From contig NZ_CAMFKM010000001.1 of NCBI RefSeq assembly GCF_945957355.1, positions 248,001 through 312,000 of the forward strand: DNA of 64,000 nucleotides. The letters run 5' to 3'. The notes beneath the pieces are model-generated. The model saw nothing but the letters and a program-made list of their open reading frames with translations. It was not told the origin of the DNA and made no database searches. Positions 17,964 through 25,459 of this stretch are shown here, piece after piece. Position 1 is the stretch's first letter. Every line of letters begins with the position of its first letter. A program made the translations under genes and the position numbers. This DNA comes from an uncultured Reyranella sp. GTDB lineage: Bacteria > Pseudomonadota > Alphaproteobacteria > Reyranellales > Reyranellaceae.

Positions 17964-17990
17964 CGTTCCGTACGCCCGAATTGTGTCAGT

Positions 17991-19121
17991 TCAGATGCAG
18001 ACCGCCTTGAGCGGTGCGAAGCCGTTGAACGCGACCGAGGAGTAGGTCGTCGTATAGGCGCCGGTCGAGAGGATCTCGACCTTGTCGCCGGGCTTCAGGG
18101 ACAGAGGCATTTTGTACTCCGTCTTTTCGTACAGGATGTCGGCGGAGTCGCAGGTCGGGCCGGCGAGCACGACGGGGCCCATGCGCGTGCCCTCGCCCGG
18201 CGTGCGCAGCCGGTACTTGATGCTCTCGTCCATCGTCTCGGCCAGGCCCGAGAACTTGCCGATGTCGAGGTAGACCCAGCGCTTGCGGTCGCCCGACGCC
18301 TTGCGCGAGACCAGAACCACCTCGCTCTGGATCACGCCGGCATCACCCACCATCGAGCGGCCGGGCTCGAGGATGACCTCGGGCATGCGGTTGCCAAAGT
18401 GGCGCACCAGCGCGCGGGTGACCGCCTCGCAATAGGCCTCGAGGCCGCTCACCTCGGCGCGATAGCGCGCCGGGAAGCCGCCGCCCAGGTTGACCATGCG
18501 GAGGTCGACGCCGGCCTCGGCCAGGGCGAAGAACATCTGCGAGACCTGGCCCAGCGCCTTGTCCCACTGGTCGAGGTCGGTCTGCTGGCTGCCGACATGG
18601 AAGGAGATGCCATAGGCGTCGAGACCCCAGTCCTTGGCCTTGCGCAGCAGGTCCTTGGCCATCTCGGGCGCGCAGCCGAACTTCTTGCTGAGCGGCCATT
18701 CGGCGCCGCCGCAATCGACCAGCACGCGACAGAACACGCGGGCACCCGGCGCCACGCGGGCGAGCTTCTGCAGCTCCGCCTCGCTGTCGAAGGCGAACAG
18801 GCGGACGCCCTGCTGGTAGGCCCAGGCGATGTCCTTTTCCTTCTTGATCGTGTTGCCGAAAGAGACACGGTCCATCGAGACGCCGGTCGCCTGGATCATC
18901 TCGATCTCGCCGCGGCTCGCCGTGTCGAACTTGGAACCGGCCGTCGCCAGACGAGCCAGCACCTGTGCGGCCGGATTGGCCTTCACGGCATAGAAGATAT
19001 GCGCCGTCGGCAGTAGCTCGCGCATGCGCCGGAAGTTGCTCTCGACCACGTCGAGGTCGATCACTAGGCACGGCGTCTCGGGCTGCTGCTCGCGGAGGTA
19101 ACGGAAAATACGCTCGGTCAT
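17991..19121 (-). CDS. Ornithine decarboxylase (group IV, alanine-racemase fold)
   Basis: PLP enzyme converting ornithine to putrescine, 376 residues. Visible motifs: AVKAN with the PLP Lys47, SFHVGSQ with stacking His175, the phosphate-binding GGGFP loop (213-217), EPGR (252-255), and GPTCDSAD with catalytic Cys324 and Asp325. This is the short alphaproteobacterial ODC, some members of which also accept lysine. It is preceded by a leader of about 400 bp with its own small ORF and followed by a terminator, then homospermidine synthase. Regulation by ornithine or polyamine through that leader is likely. Confidence 0.93.
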   Translation of the reverse strand: MTERIFRYLREQQPETPCLVIDLDVVESNFRRMRELLPTAHIFYAVKANPAAQVLARLATAGSKFDTASRGEIEMIQATGVSMDRVSFGNTIKKEKDIAWAYQQGVRLFAFDSEAELQKLARVAPGARVFCRVLVDCGGAEWPLSKKFGCAPEMAKDLLRKAKDWGLDAYGISFHVGSQQTDLDQWDKALGQVSQMFFALAEAGVDLRMVNLGGGFPARYRAEVSGLEAYCEAVTRALVRHFGNRMPEVILEPGRSMVGDAGVIQSEVVLVSRKASGDRKRWVYLDIGKFSGLAETMDESIKYRLRTPGEGTRMGPVVLAGPTCDSADILYEKTEYKMPLSLKPGDKVEILSTGAYTTTYSSVAFNGFAPLKAVCI

Positions 19122-19173
19122 CGCTGGGGGGTTCCCCGTAGGATAGTCAGTCTGTCGGAAAAGGATCGAACAA

Positions 19174-19207
19174 TGACGTACGGCGCCATGCGTGGCGCGA
19201 TACGTCA
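19174..19207 (-). promoter_or_regulatory. Hairpin beginning at the leader ORF stop codon
   Basis: Minus-strand TGACGTA and TACGTCA form a 7-bp outer stem (19201-19207 with 19174-19180). Inside it, after a 2x2 mismatch, GCGCCA pairs with TGGCGC around a CGCA loop. The first three bases are the TGA stop of the 39-codon leader ORF, so a ribosome finishing or stalling there would block folding. The next bases on the transcript are TTGTTCGATCCTTTT, loosely terminator-like. Confidence 0.75.
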
Positions 19208-19324
19208 GCCGATACTCGACTGAGCTAAAGTCCGTTTATGCGGCTGAGCGAGGAAGGAGGCCCGAGCAACGGTCGGGCAAAGGACATAATAGCGGGGAAC
19301 GCGCCCCGCGCGGTGTGCAACCAT
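19205..19324 (-). CDS. Putative leader peptide of ornithine decarboxylase (39 aa)
   Basis: A 39-codon ORF in the decarboxylase leader. It has a near-ideal ribosome site: AAGGAG (19333-19338) exactly 8 bases before ATG 19324. The peptide is basic and includes VPRYYVLCPTVARASF. It ends in TGA at the first bases of a strong hairpin, 83 bases before the decarboxylase start. In enterobacteria the unrelated-looking leader peptide SpeFL senses ornithine by ribosome stalling and induces speF; a similar job is inferred here. The frame could start earlier (GTG 19399) but no ribosome site is present there. Confidence 0.55.
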   Translation of the reverse strand: MVAHRAGRVPRYYVLCPTVARASFLAQPHKRTLAQSSIG

Positions 19325-19441
19325 CTCAGAAGCTCCTTCCCGGACCCGGCTCGAAACCGGCACTGCCAAAAAGAACACTTTCCGTCGTTGCGTAACCACA
19401 GAGGGCCAGCGGCACGTGCGTTGGGCGTCTTGTACGTTGGC

Positions 19442-19469
19442 TATCTACAACTAATCGACACGGTTACAA
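19442..19469 (-). promoter_or_regulatory. Candidate sigma-70 promoter for the ornithine decarboxylase leader
   Basis: On the minus strand TTGTAA (19464-19469), a 16-base spacer and TAGATA (19442-19447) fit a housekeeping promoter, 4 of 6 in each box or better. It sits upstream of the small leader ORF and just outside the end of the MFS gene at 19532. Confidence 0.45.
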
Positions 19470-19531
19470 GAGGAATCTGCCCCGCCTCGAAAATAAGTGG
19501 ACCGCTTGTAGTGCGGGCCGCGCACGAGACG

Positions 19532-20794
19532 TCAGACGCGTGGCAGCGAGGAGCCGGGCAACTTGATCGATGCCGCGAGCACGGTGAGCGGCACCAGCAT
19601 CACCACCGAGCAGACCAGCGCGGTGCGCACGTCGAAGAAGTTGGCGATCTTCCCCCAGAGCAGTGCGCCCAGCACCATGGCGCCGAAGAACACCATCTGA
19701 TGCACGGCCATGCCGCGCGCGCGCATGTAGTTGGGCAGGATCATCTGCACTGACGCGCCGTTGTTGGCGATGACGGTGATCCAGCAGGCGCCGTTGATGG
19801 CGACGACGGCGCCGACGACGAGCGGCGTCATCGCCAGCGCCGCCACCAGGGTGGCGGCCGCCGAGACACCCATCGCCCAGATGTTGGCGCGATCGGCCCC
19901 CAGCAGGCGATTGACCATCGGCAGCGAGAAGGCCGCGGCGACGGCGCCCATGCCGAACACGCCGTAGAGGATGCCGAAGGTGAATTCGTCGAGGCCGAGC
20001 TCGAAGCGGCCAATGACCGGCAGCAGGGTGCCCATGGCGATGCCCGGCACGAAGAAGCAGAGGCCGCGCGCGAAGATTGCCCGCAGCTCCGCCGAGCCGC
20101 GCACAAAGGCGATGCCGGCGCGCGCTGCCTCGCCCAGCGTCTCGCGGCGCTGGGCGGCGCGCGCCTCGGCCGGCCGCTTCCAGGCTCGCATCGCCAGGAT
20201 GACGCCCACATAGGTGAAGGCATTGATGGCAAAGAGCAGGAAGACACCGACGAGACTGAGCAGCAGCTGGCCGACGACCGGACCGACGGTGCGCGCAAGG
20301 TTGAAGCCGGCGCTGTTCAGCGCGATGGCCGGGCGAAGCTGCGGGCCGGTAACGATCTCCGGCACCACGGCATGCCAGGCCGGCGCGTTCATGGCGTTGC
20401 CCAACCCCATGCAGAAGGACAGCGCCAGCAGGTTCCAGTGGTTGAGCTGGCCGAAGAAGGCCAGCACCGCCAGGGTCGCGGCCACGCCCATCATCCAGAC
20501 CTGGCAGCAGATGATGTAGCGCCGGCGGTCGAACCGGTCCGCCAGGATGCCGGCGAAGAAGCAGAACAGGAACATCGGCAGGGTGCCGGCGGCGGCCAAC
20601 AGGGCCACGAAGATCGGCTCCTGCGTCAGGCTGGTCATCTCCCAGGCGGCGCCCGTGGTCTGCATCCAGCCGCCGACGTTGGACATCAGGTTGGCGATCC
20701 ACATCGCCAGGAACGAGCGGTTGGCGAGGGGTGCGAAGGCCGAGGGCGGCTTCGGCGGCCGCGCGTGCGCCGGCCCAGGAACCGTTGGCGTCAC
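19532..20794 (-). CDS. MFS transporter (EntS/MFS_3-like), last gene of the ceramide run
   Basis: Inner-membrane major facilitator protein, 420 residues, about twelve helices. The N-terminus (ANRSFLAMWIANLMSNVGGWMQ) and the motif GILADRFDRRRYI between helices 2 and 3 are typical of the MFS_3 group that includes the enterobactin exporter EntS. The start is GTG 20794, overlapping the preceding gene's stop (GTGA), so it belongs to the same transcript as the ceramide genes. Substrate unknown; export or flipping of a lipid intermediate is conceivable but not shown by sequence. Confidence 0.85.
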   Translation of the reverse strand: MTPTVPGPAHARPPKPPSAFAPLANRSFLAMWIANLMSNVGGWMQTTGAAWEMTSLTQEPIFVALLAAAGTLPMFLFCFFAGILADRFDRRRYIICCQVWMMGVAATLAVLAFFGQLNHWNLLALSFCMGLGNAMNAPAWHAVVPEIVTGPQLRPAIALNSAGFNLARTVGPVVGQLLLSLVGVFLLFAINAFTYVGVILAMRAWKRPAEARAAQRRETLGEAARAGIAFVRGSAELRAIFARGLCFFVPGIAMGTLLPVIGRFELGLDEFTFGILYGVFGMGAVAAAFSLPMVNRLLGADRANIWAMGVSAAATLVAALAMTPLVVGAVVAINGACWITVIANNGASVQMILPNYMRARGMAVHQMVFFGAMVLGALLWGKIANFFDVRTALVCSVVMLVPLTVLAASIKLPGSSLPRV

Positions 20795-21942
20795 CCTGCC
20801 AGCACCTTTTCGTAGATGCGGTGGGTCTTGTAGTGCACCCCGCCGACCGAGCGGATGATGTTGTTGGTCGCCTTGTTGTCCTCGAGGATCCAGCCCAGCT
20901 CCGCCGAGGTCTTGCCCAGCCGCTTGCCGTTTGCCCGAAGCGTGTCGATGGCGATCATGGCGAGACCGGCGCCCAGCAGCGGGTGGTTACGGAACTTCTT
21001 CTTCACGCCCATCAGCGGCACCCTCGTGCTGCCGACGCCGGCGATCTTGAGGCGCCACAGCAGCTTGGCGAGATTGATGGGCCCGAGCTTGCCGTTGAAC
21101 TCCTCAACCGCCTCGTAGAGGTTGGTGAGCGCCACGATGAAAGCCACGCTCTCGTCGTCGACGTCCACGAACACCGCGAGCTCGGGCACGATCACCGGGC
21201 CGAAAGCCTTCGAGGCATGGTCGATCTCGGCCTGGGTGAAGGGCACGAATCCCCAATTGTCGCTCCAGGCATCGTTGAAGATGCCGACCAGGGTGCGTAC
21301 CTCGGCATCGAACATCTTCATATTGGCGGTGCGGACCTTGACCCGACCCTCCAGCCCACCGCGCGCCAGCAGCTTGGCGCCGATCGTCTCCGGCGCATTC
21401 TGCACGTCGTAATCGTAGGAGAAGACGTCCTTGGCCTTCACATAGCCGCAGGCTTCGACCCGCGGCCCGGCATAGGGCGGGTCGTAGGGCACCATCAGGA
21501 CTGGGCGACTGTCGAAGCCATGGATCAGCAGGCCGACTTCCTCGTTGACCGAGAGGCTGAACGGGCCGGTCACGTGCTTCATGTTCCTGGACCGCAGCCA
21601 GCCTTCGGCCGCCGCGAACAGGGCGGCGAAGATCGCCGGGTCGTCCTCGGCCGCCAGGCAGCCGAAATGACCGGTGCTGTCGTCGTAGCGCTCCAGGTGG
21701 GCGCGGTCGATCTGGGCGGAGATGCGGCCGACCACCTTGCCGGCCCGACGAGCCAGGAAGAAGCGCACCTCGACATGCTCGAACAGCGGGTTCTTCCCCG
21801 GCGTGAAGGCTTCCCGCCGCTCGACGTCGAGCGGCGCGGTATAGCCCTTGTGCCCGGCGTAGAGACGCTTGGGCAGCGCGATGAAGGCGTTCAGGTCGGC
21901 CTTGGAATCGACCGGGCTGACCACGATGTCGGACGAAGCCAT
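20791..21942 (-). CDS. bcerS: GNAT-fold acyltransferase, probable bacterial ceramide synthase
   Basis: 383 residues. The N-terminal part (DLNAFIALPKRLYAGHKGYTAPLD, then KNPLFEH and VGRISAQID) and LSVNEEVGLLIHGFD are marks of a GNAT-superfamily family often misannotated as dATP pyrophosphohydrolase. A member in Caulobacter (locus CC_1154) was shown genetically to be needed for ceramide synthesis and is named bCerS, which N-acylates the sphingoid base. Several paralogues of this family occur in one genome, so the assignment leans on being in one run with spt, acp, reductase and acyl-ACP synthetase genes. Seven bases separate it from the metallophosphoesterase gene. Confidence 0.75.
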   Translation of the reverse strand: MASSDIVVSPVDSKADLNAFIALPKRLYAGHKGYTAPLDVERREAFTPGKNPLFEHVEVRFFLARRAGKVVGRISAQIDRAHLERYDDSTGHFGCLAAEDDPAIFAALFAAAEGWLRSRNMKHVTGPFSLSVNEEVGLLIHGFDSRPVLMVPYDPPYAGPRVEACGYVKAKDVFSYDYDVQNAPETIGAKLLARGGLEGRVKVRTANMKMFDAEVRTLVGIFNDAWSDNWGFVPFTQAEIDHASKAFGPVIVPELAVFVDVDDESVAFIVALTNLYEAVEEFNGKLGPINLAKLLWRLKIAGVGSTRVPLMGVKKKFRNHPLLGAGLAMIAIDTLRANGKRLGKTSAELGWILEDNKATNNIIRSVGGVHYKTHRIYEKVLAG

Positions 21943-21949
21943 TGCCGCC

Positions 21950-22870
21950 TCAAGCTGCCAGGGCGGCCGGCGCGCCGCTGGTGAACACGATCCGGCCGTC
22001 GGGCTCGCAGCCCGTGCCGTCGGCCCTGAGTGCGCGGATGTCGACGGCGATGCGCCAGCCCGCGGTCCCGCGCTCGATGCCGATCAGGTGATAGCGCGCG
22101 CGGCCATACTTGCTGCCCGGCGCCGCCGAGGCCGAGGTGACGCCGACGACCGGGATGGCCCCCTGCGGTCCCGCGATCCGCGCGACCTCGCTGCGATGGT
22201 TGTGGCCGTGCAGCACGATCTCGCAGCCGACCCGGCGGATCATCGCCTGGAAGGCGGCCGCATCCGTCAGTCGCTTGAAGTGCGTTTCGGTGGTGAGCGG
22301 CGGATGGTGGATCATGACGACGCGGCAGAGGCCTTCCCGGCCGAGTTCCGCCAGCAGCTTCCCGGCGGCGGCGATCTGCGCCTCGCCCAGGGTGCCGGTC
22401 GCGAAAAACGGCGGCTTCGGGACACCGCTGTTCAGGCCGACCAGCGCGACCGGCCCGCGCCGGCGCAGGGTCGGGAACACCGCGAAATCGGTCGCGGGCG
22501 GCTGGCCGTCGCCTGCCATGTAGGCGCCCCACAGGCCCAACCCCTCGCGCCACAGGGGCGCGACGTAGACGTCGTGGTTGCCGGGAATGACCGTCACCTG
22601 GTCGGGCGTGCCGAGGTCCGCCAGCCAGCGGGAGGCGCGGGCGAACTCGTCGGGCAGTGAGATGTTCACCAGGTCGCCGGTGAGCGCGATGTGATCGGGC
22701 CTCTGCGCCTTGATGTCGGCCACGATGCCGGCCAGCGCCTCGGGGCGGTGGAGTTGCACCCGATTGCGCCACCAGTTGAAGTAGCCGGTGGCGCGCTTGC
22801 CCAGAAGCTCGACGGCGCGGGCCGGCGGCATCGGCAGATGCGGATCGGACAGATGCGCGAGGGTGAACAT
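21950..22870 (-). CDS. Calcineurin-like metallophosphoesterase in the ceramide run
   Basis: 306 residues with the complete dinuclear metal site: SDPH (Asp9, His11), GDLVN (65-69), GNHD (97-100), an IHHPP segment and GHNH near residue 225. This is the class III cyclic-nucleotide or lipid phosphoesterase type. It lies 14 bases after spt and 7 before the ceramide synthase gene, so it is co-transcribed with them. It may act on a phosphorylated lipid or headgroup, or be unrelated; no such enzyme is part of the five-gene ceramide core as I know it. Confidence 0.88.
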   Translation of the reverse strand: MFTLAHLSDPHLPMPPARAVELLGKRATGYFNWWRNRVQLHRPEALAGIVADIKAQRPDHIALTGDLVNISLPDEFARASRWLADLGTPDQVTVIPGNHDVYVAPLWREGLGLWGAYMAGDGQPPATDFAVFPTLRRRGPVALVGLNSGVPKPPFFATGTLGEAQIAAAGKLLAELGREGLCRVVMIHHPPLTTETHFKRLTDAAAFQAMIRRVGCEIVLHGHNHRSEVARIAGPQGAIPVVGVTSASAAPGSKYGRARYHLIGIERGTAGWRIAVDIRALRADGTGCEPDGRIVFTSGAPAALAA

Positions 22871-22884
22871 GGCGGATCCGCCCC

Positions 22885-24111
22885 CTAGCGGGCGCCGCCA
22901 ACCACGCGGAGCGTGCGGTCGTCGAGGACGCCGAGTTGGCGGCCGATGCCCGTCATGACCTCGATTATGTGCTCGAGCTGTTCCTTCGTATGCACCGCGC
23001 AGACGGAGCAGCGCAGCAGCGACACGCCGTTGGGCGTCGCGGGCGGCACGGCCACGTTCACGTAGATACCGGCATCGAGCATGGCCCGCCAGAAGCCGAT
23101 GGCGGTCATGCGGTCCGGCAGATGCACGCCGACCACCGGACCGTGCTCGGGGCCGAGCTTGAATCCCTTCGCCGCCAGGCCTTCGTAGAGTGTCGCGACA
23201 TTGGCCCAGAGCTGCGTGCGAAGCTCCGGCCTGGCCTTGACCACCTTGAGTGCCTGGCGCACCGAAGCCACGATCGACGGCGGCAGCGATGCGGTGAACA
23301 TGTATGAGCGCACCGTGACGCGCAGGATGTCGAAGTCGGGATCGTTCGAGACGCAGTAACCGCCGATCGCGCCCAGCGTCTTCGAGAAGGTGCCGACGAT
23401 GAAGTGGCAGTCGTCGAGAACACCGGCCGATTCGCAGAGGCCGCGGCCATTGTCGCCCAGCGCGCCCAGCGAATGGGCCTCGTCGACGATCACGTAGGCG
23501 CCGTACTTCTTGCAGACTTCGATGAACTCGCGCAGCGGCGCGCTGTCGCCGAGCATCGAATAGATGCCTTCCAGTACGACCACGCGGTTGCCCGGACGGT
23601 CACCCAGCCGGCGCAGGCGCGCCTCGAGGCTCGACGGATCGTTGTGCTTGAAGCGCACGACCTCGGCCTGCGTCATCTTGCAGGCGTCGTAGATCGAGGC
23701 GTGGCTGTCGGCATCGATCAGCAGCTGGTCGCCCTCTCCCGCGAGGGTCGAGATCAGGCCGAGATTCGCCTGGTAGCCGGTCGTGAAGACCATGCAGTGC
23801 TTCTTGCCGTAGAACTCGGCGATTTCCTGCTCGAGCGCCACGTGCTCGCTGTAGCTGCCGTTGGCGATGCGCGAGCCGGTCGTGCCGGTGCCCTCGGCAC
23901 GGATCGCCTCTATGGCGGCTTCCATGCAGCTCGGGTCGAAGGTCAGGCCGAAATAATTGTTGGTGCCGACAAGCAGCATCTTGCGGCCGTTGATGATCGC
24001 TTCGGTCGGCGACAGAACCCGCTCCATACGAATCTGGAACGGGTCGTAGCCGGTGGTCCGAACGTCCCGATAGGCCTCGAGCAGGCCCGCATGGCGATCG
24101 AACAGGCCCAT
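22885..24111 (-). CDS. spt: Serine palmitoyltransferase (alpha-oxoamine synthase family)
   Basis: PLP-dependent cytoplasmic enzyme joining serine to an acyl thioester to give 3-keto-sphinganine, 408 residues. The alpha-oxoamine synthase signatures are TGSRIANGSY (78-87), DEAHSLG (210-216) and TFSKTLG (241-247) with the PLP Lys244. By sequence alone it might be a 2-amino-3-ketobutyrate ligase or 8-amino-7-oxononanoate synthase. The adjacent dedicated ACP (2 bases upstream), acyl-ACP synthetase and reductase point to sphingolipid synthesis as in Caulobacter and Sphingomonas. Start ATG 24111. Confidence 0.87.
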   Translation of the reverse strand: MGLFDRHAGLLEAYRDVRTTGYDPFQIRMERVLSPTEAIINGRKMLLVGTNNYFGLTFDPSCMEAAIEAIRAEGTGTTGSRIANGSYSEHVALEQEIAEFYGKKHCMVFTTGYQANLGLISTLAGEGDQLLIDADSHASIYDACKMTQAEVVRFKHNDPSSLEARLRRLGDRPGNRVVVLEGIYSMLGDSAPLREFIEVCKKYGAYVIVDEAHSLGALGDNGRGLCESAGVLDDCHFIVGTFSKTLGAIGGYCVSNDPDFDILRVTVRSYMFTASLPPSIVASVRQALKVVKARPELRTQLWANVATLYEGLAAKGFKLGPEHGPVVGVHLPDRMTAIGFWRAMLDAGIYVNVAVPPATPNGVSLLRCSVCAVHTKEQLEHIIEVMTGIGRQLGVLDDRTLRVVGGAR

Positions 24112-24113
24112 GG

Positions 24114-24395
24114 CTAACGCCGGGCGCAGAGCTTCTGGATGGTGTCCGCGAGCTGGTCGACGGTATGAATCTCGGCCACCACGTTCATGGGGATCGAGAT
24201 GTCGAAATGATCCTCGAGCTCCATCACCATATCCATGATGGCAAGCGAATCGATGGTCAGGTCCTTGGCGATCACGGTGTCACCCGTGATCGGCCGCTCG
24301 CCGGTCTGGAAGGGTGCCAGGTGACGACAAATCTCGCGAATGACCTCGCCGCGCGACTGGCCGCTGACGCGGGCGCGTTCGAGGGTGTCGGTCAT
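24114..24395 (-). CDS. acpR: Dedicated acyl carrier protein for sphingolipid synthesis (AcpR-like)
   Basis: 93 residues. The phosphopantetheine site is TIDSLAIMD with Ser50, followed by an acidic helix (MELEDHFDISIP), as in acyl carrier proteins. It ends 2 bases before spt, a standard pairing in Caulobacter-type ceramide clusters, where the ACP delivers the acyl chain to Spt. The start is uncertain: ATG 24395 gives MTDTLERAR, ATG 24416 adds seven residues; neither has a clear ribosome site. A 134-bp gap separates it from the upstream reductase, unlike the other tight junctions here. Confidence 0.85.
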   Translation of the reverse strand: MTDTLERARVSGQSRGEVIREICRHLAPFQTGERPITGDTVIAKDLTIDSLAIMDMVMELEDHFDISIPMNVVAEIHTVDQLADTIQKLCARR

Positions 24396-24529
24396 GCCGT
24401 CGGTTTCGACGATCATTTGATGGGCAGTGCGCAAAACGCTCTCCAGCGCCCGGGGGTGGGCGGTCACCTTGTGCCAGAAACAGCGATTCCTAGTGAAATG
24501 ACAAATTGTTACGCCGTATTTCACCCGTC

Positions 24530-25450
24530 CTATAGCCAGCGCTTCGCGCGATACCACAAGATCGTGTCCCGGAAGCCGGACGCGAGGTCATAACGGGGCT
24601 GGAAGCCGATCGCTGCGGCCAGGCGCCGATCGGCCGCCGACCAGTCGGCATGGAAGATCTCGCTCACCTTTCCGCCGGAGAGGATCTGGGCGCCGCCGCC
24701 CAAGGCTTGGCGTACCCCATTCCATCTGGCGAGACACGCCATGACGCGCCGCGGTACGGCGACCCGCCATGGCCGTCGGTCCAGCGCCTGCCCCGCCGCC
24801 TCCGCCATGTCGGCATAGGTGTAGGCGCGGCCATCGTCTATTTCGTAGATCGAACGAGGCGGCGGGCGCTCCACAGTCAGGGCCAGGGCCTCGGCCAGGT
24901 CGGCGACATGGATGAGGGACAGGCGGGCGGTTGGCAGCCGGGGCTGCGGCGCGATACCCGACTTTACCGCTCGGAAATAGGCCAGGGTTTCGCGGTCGCC
25001 GGGCCCATAGACCGCCGGCGCCCGGACGATCGTCCAGGGCCCGCCGCGGCTGGCGACGACTGCCTCTCCCGCGCGCTTGCTCGCTCCATAGGCAGAGAGC
25101 TGGGGCTCCCGGGCGGCCAGCGACGAGAGCAGGACCACGTGGGCGTCGGGCGCCAGAGCGGACAGGAGCGCCGCGCTATCGCGGTTGACCGGCAGGAAGT
25201 CCCGGTCGGCCTTCGCCTTGATCAGCCCGGCGGCATGGACCACCGCATCCGCCCCGTCGACGAGCTGACGCAGGGCCTGCTCGGAGGAGAGGTCGCCCAG
25301 GATGAGGTCGGCATCGACCCCGGCCAAAGAGGGCAGCGGCGACCAGCGGCGGACCAGCAGTCGCAGCCGCCAGCCGCGACGGGCGAGCGCCGCCACGAGA
25401 TGCGGCCCGACAAAGCCGGTGGCCCCGGTGACGGCGACCAGCCTGCCCAT
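24530..25450 (-). CDS. cerR: NAD(P)-dependent extended SDR, probable ceramide reductase (CerR-like)
   Basis: 306 residues, extended SDR/epimerase type. The cofactor loop VTGATGFVG spans residues 7-15 and the catalytic pair is YGASK (Tyr121, Lys125) with Ser109/Ser110 before it. In Caulobacter the corresponding epimerase-like gene (CC_1164, CerR) reduces the 3-keto group of the ceramide intermediate. Here it lies 9 bases after the acyl-ACP synthetase gene. On its own the sequence would only be called an NAD-dependent epimerase/dehydratase; the role comes from context. Confidence 0.82.
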   Translation of the reverse strand: MGRLVAVTGATGFVGPHLVAALARRGWRLRLLVRRWSPLPSLAGVDADLILGDLSSEQALRQLVDGADAVVHAAGLIKAKADRDFLPVNRDSAALLSALAPDAHVVLLSSLAAREPQLSAYGASKRAGEAVVASRGGPWTIVRAPAVYGPGDRETLAYFRAVKSGIAPQPRLPTARLSLIHVADLAEALALTVERPPPRSIYEIDDGRAYTYADMAEAAGQALDRRPWRVAVPRRVMACLARWNGVRQALGGGAQILSGGKVSEIFHADWSAADRRLAAAIGFQPRYDLASGFRDTILWYRAKRWL

Positions 25451-25459
25451 GGCGCGCGG

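Larger units (their letters stand above)
19122..19447 (-). promoter_or_regulatory. Long structured 5' leader of ornithine decarboxylase (speF-type leader candidate)
   Basis: About 310 transcribed bases precede the decarboxylase start if the promoter below is right. The leader holds a small ORF with a strong ribosome site (19205-19324), a hairpin starting on that ORF's stop codon (19174-19207), and further GC-rich stems. A conserved RNA called the speF motif is known upstream of ornithine decarboxylase genes in alphaproteobacteria, and size and position agree. I cannot align it to the covariance model here, so identity is inferred from context. Confidence 0.6.
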
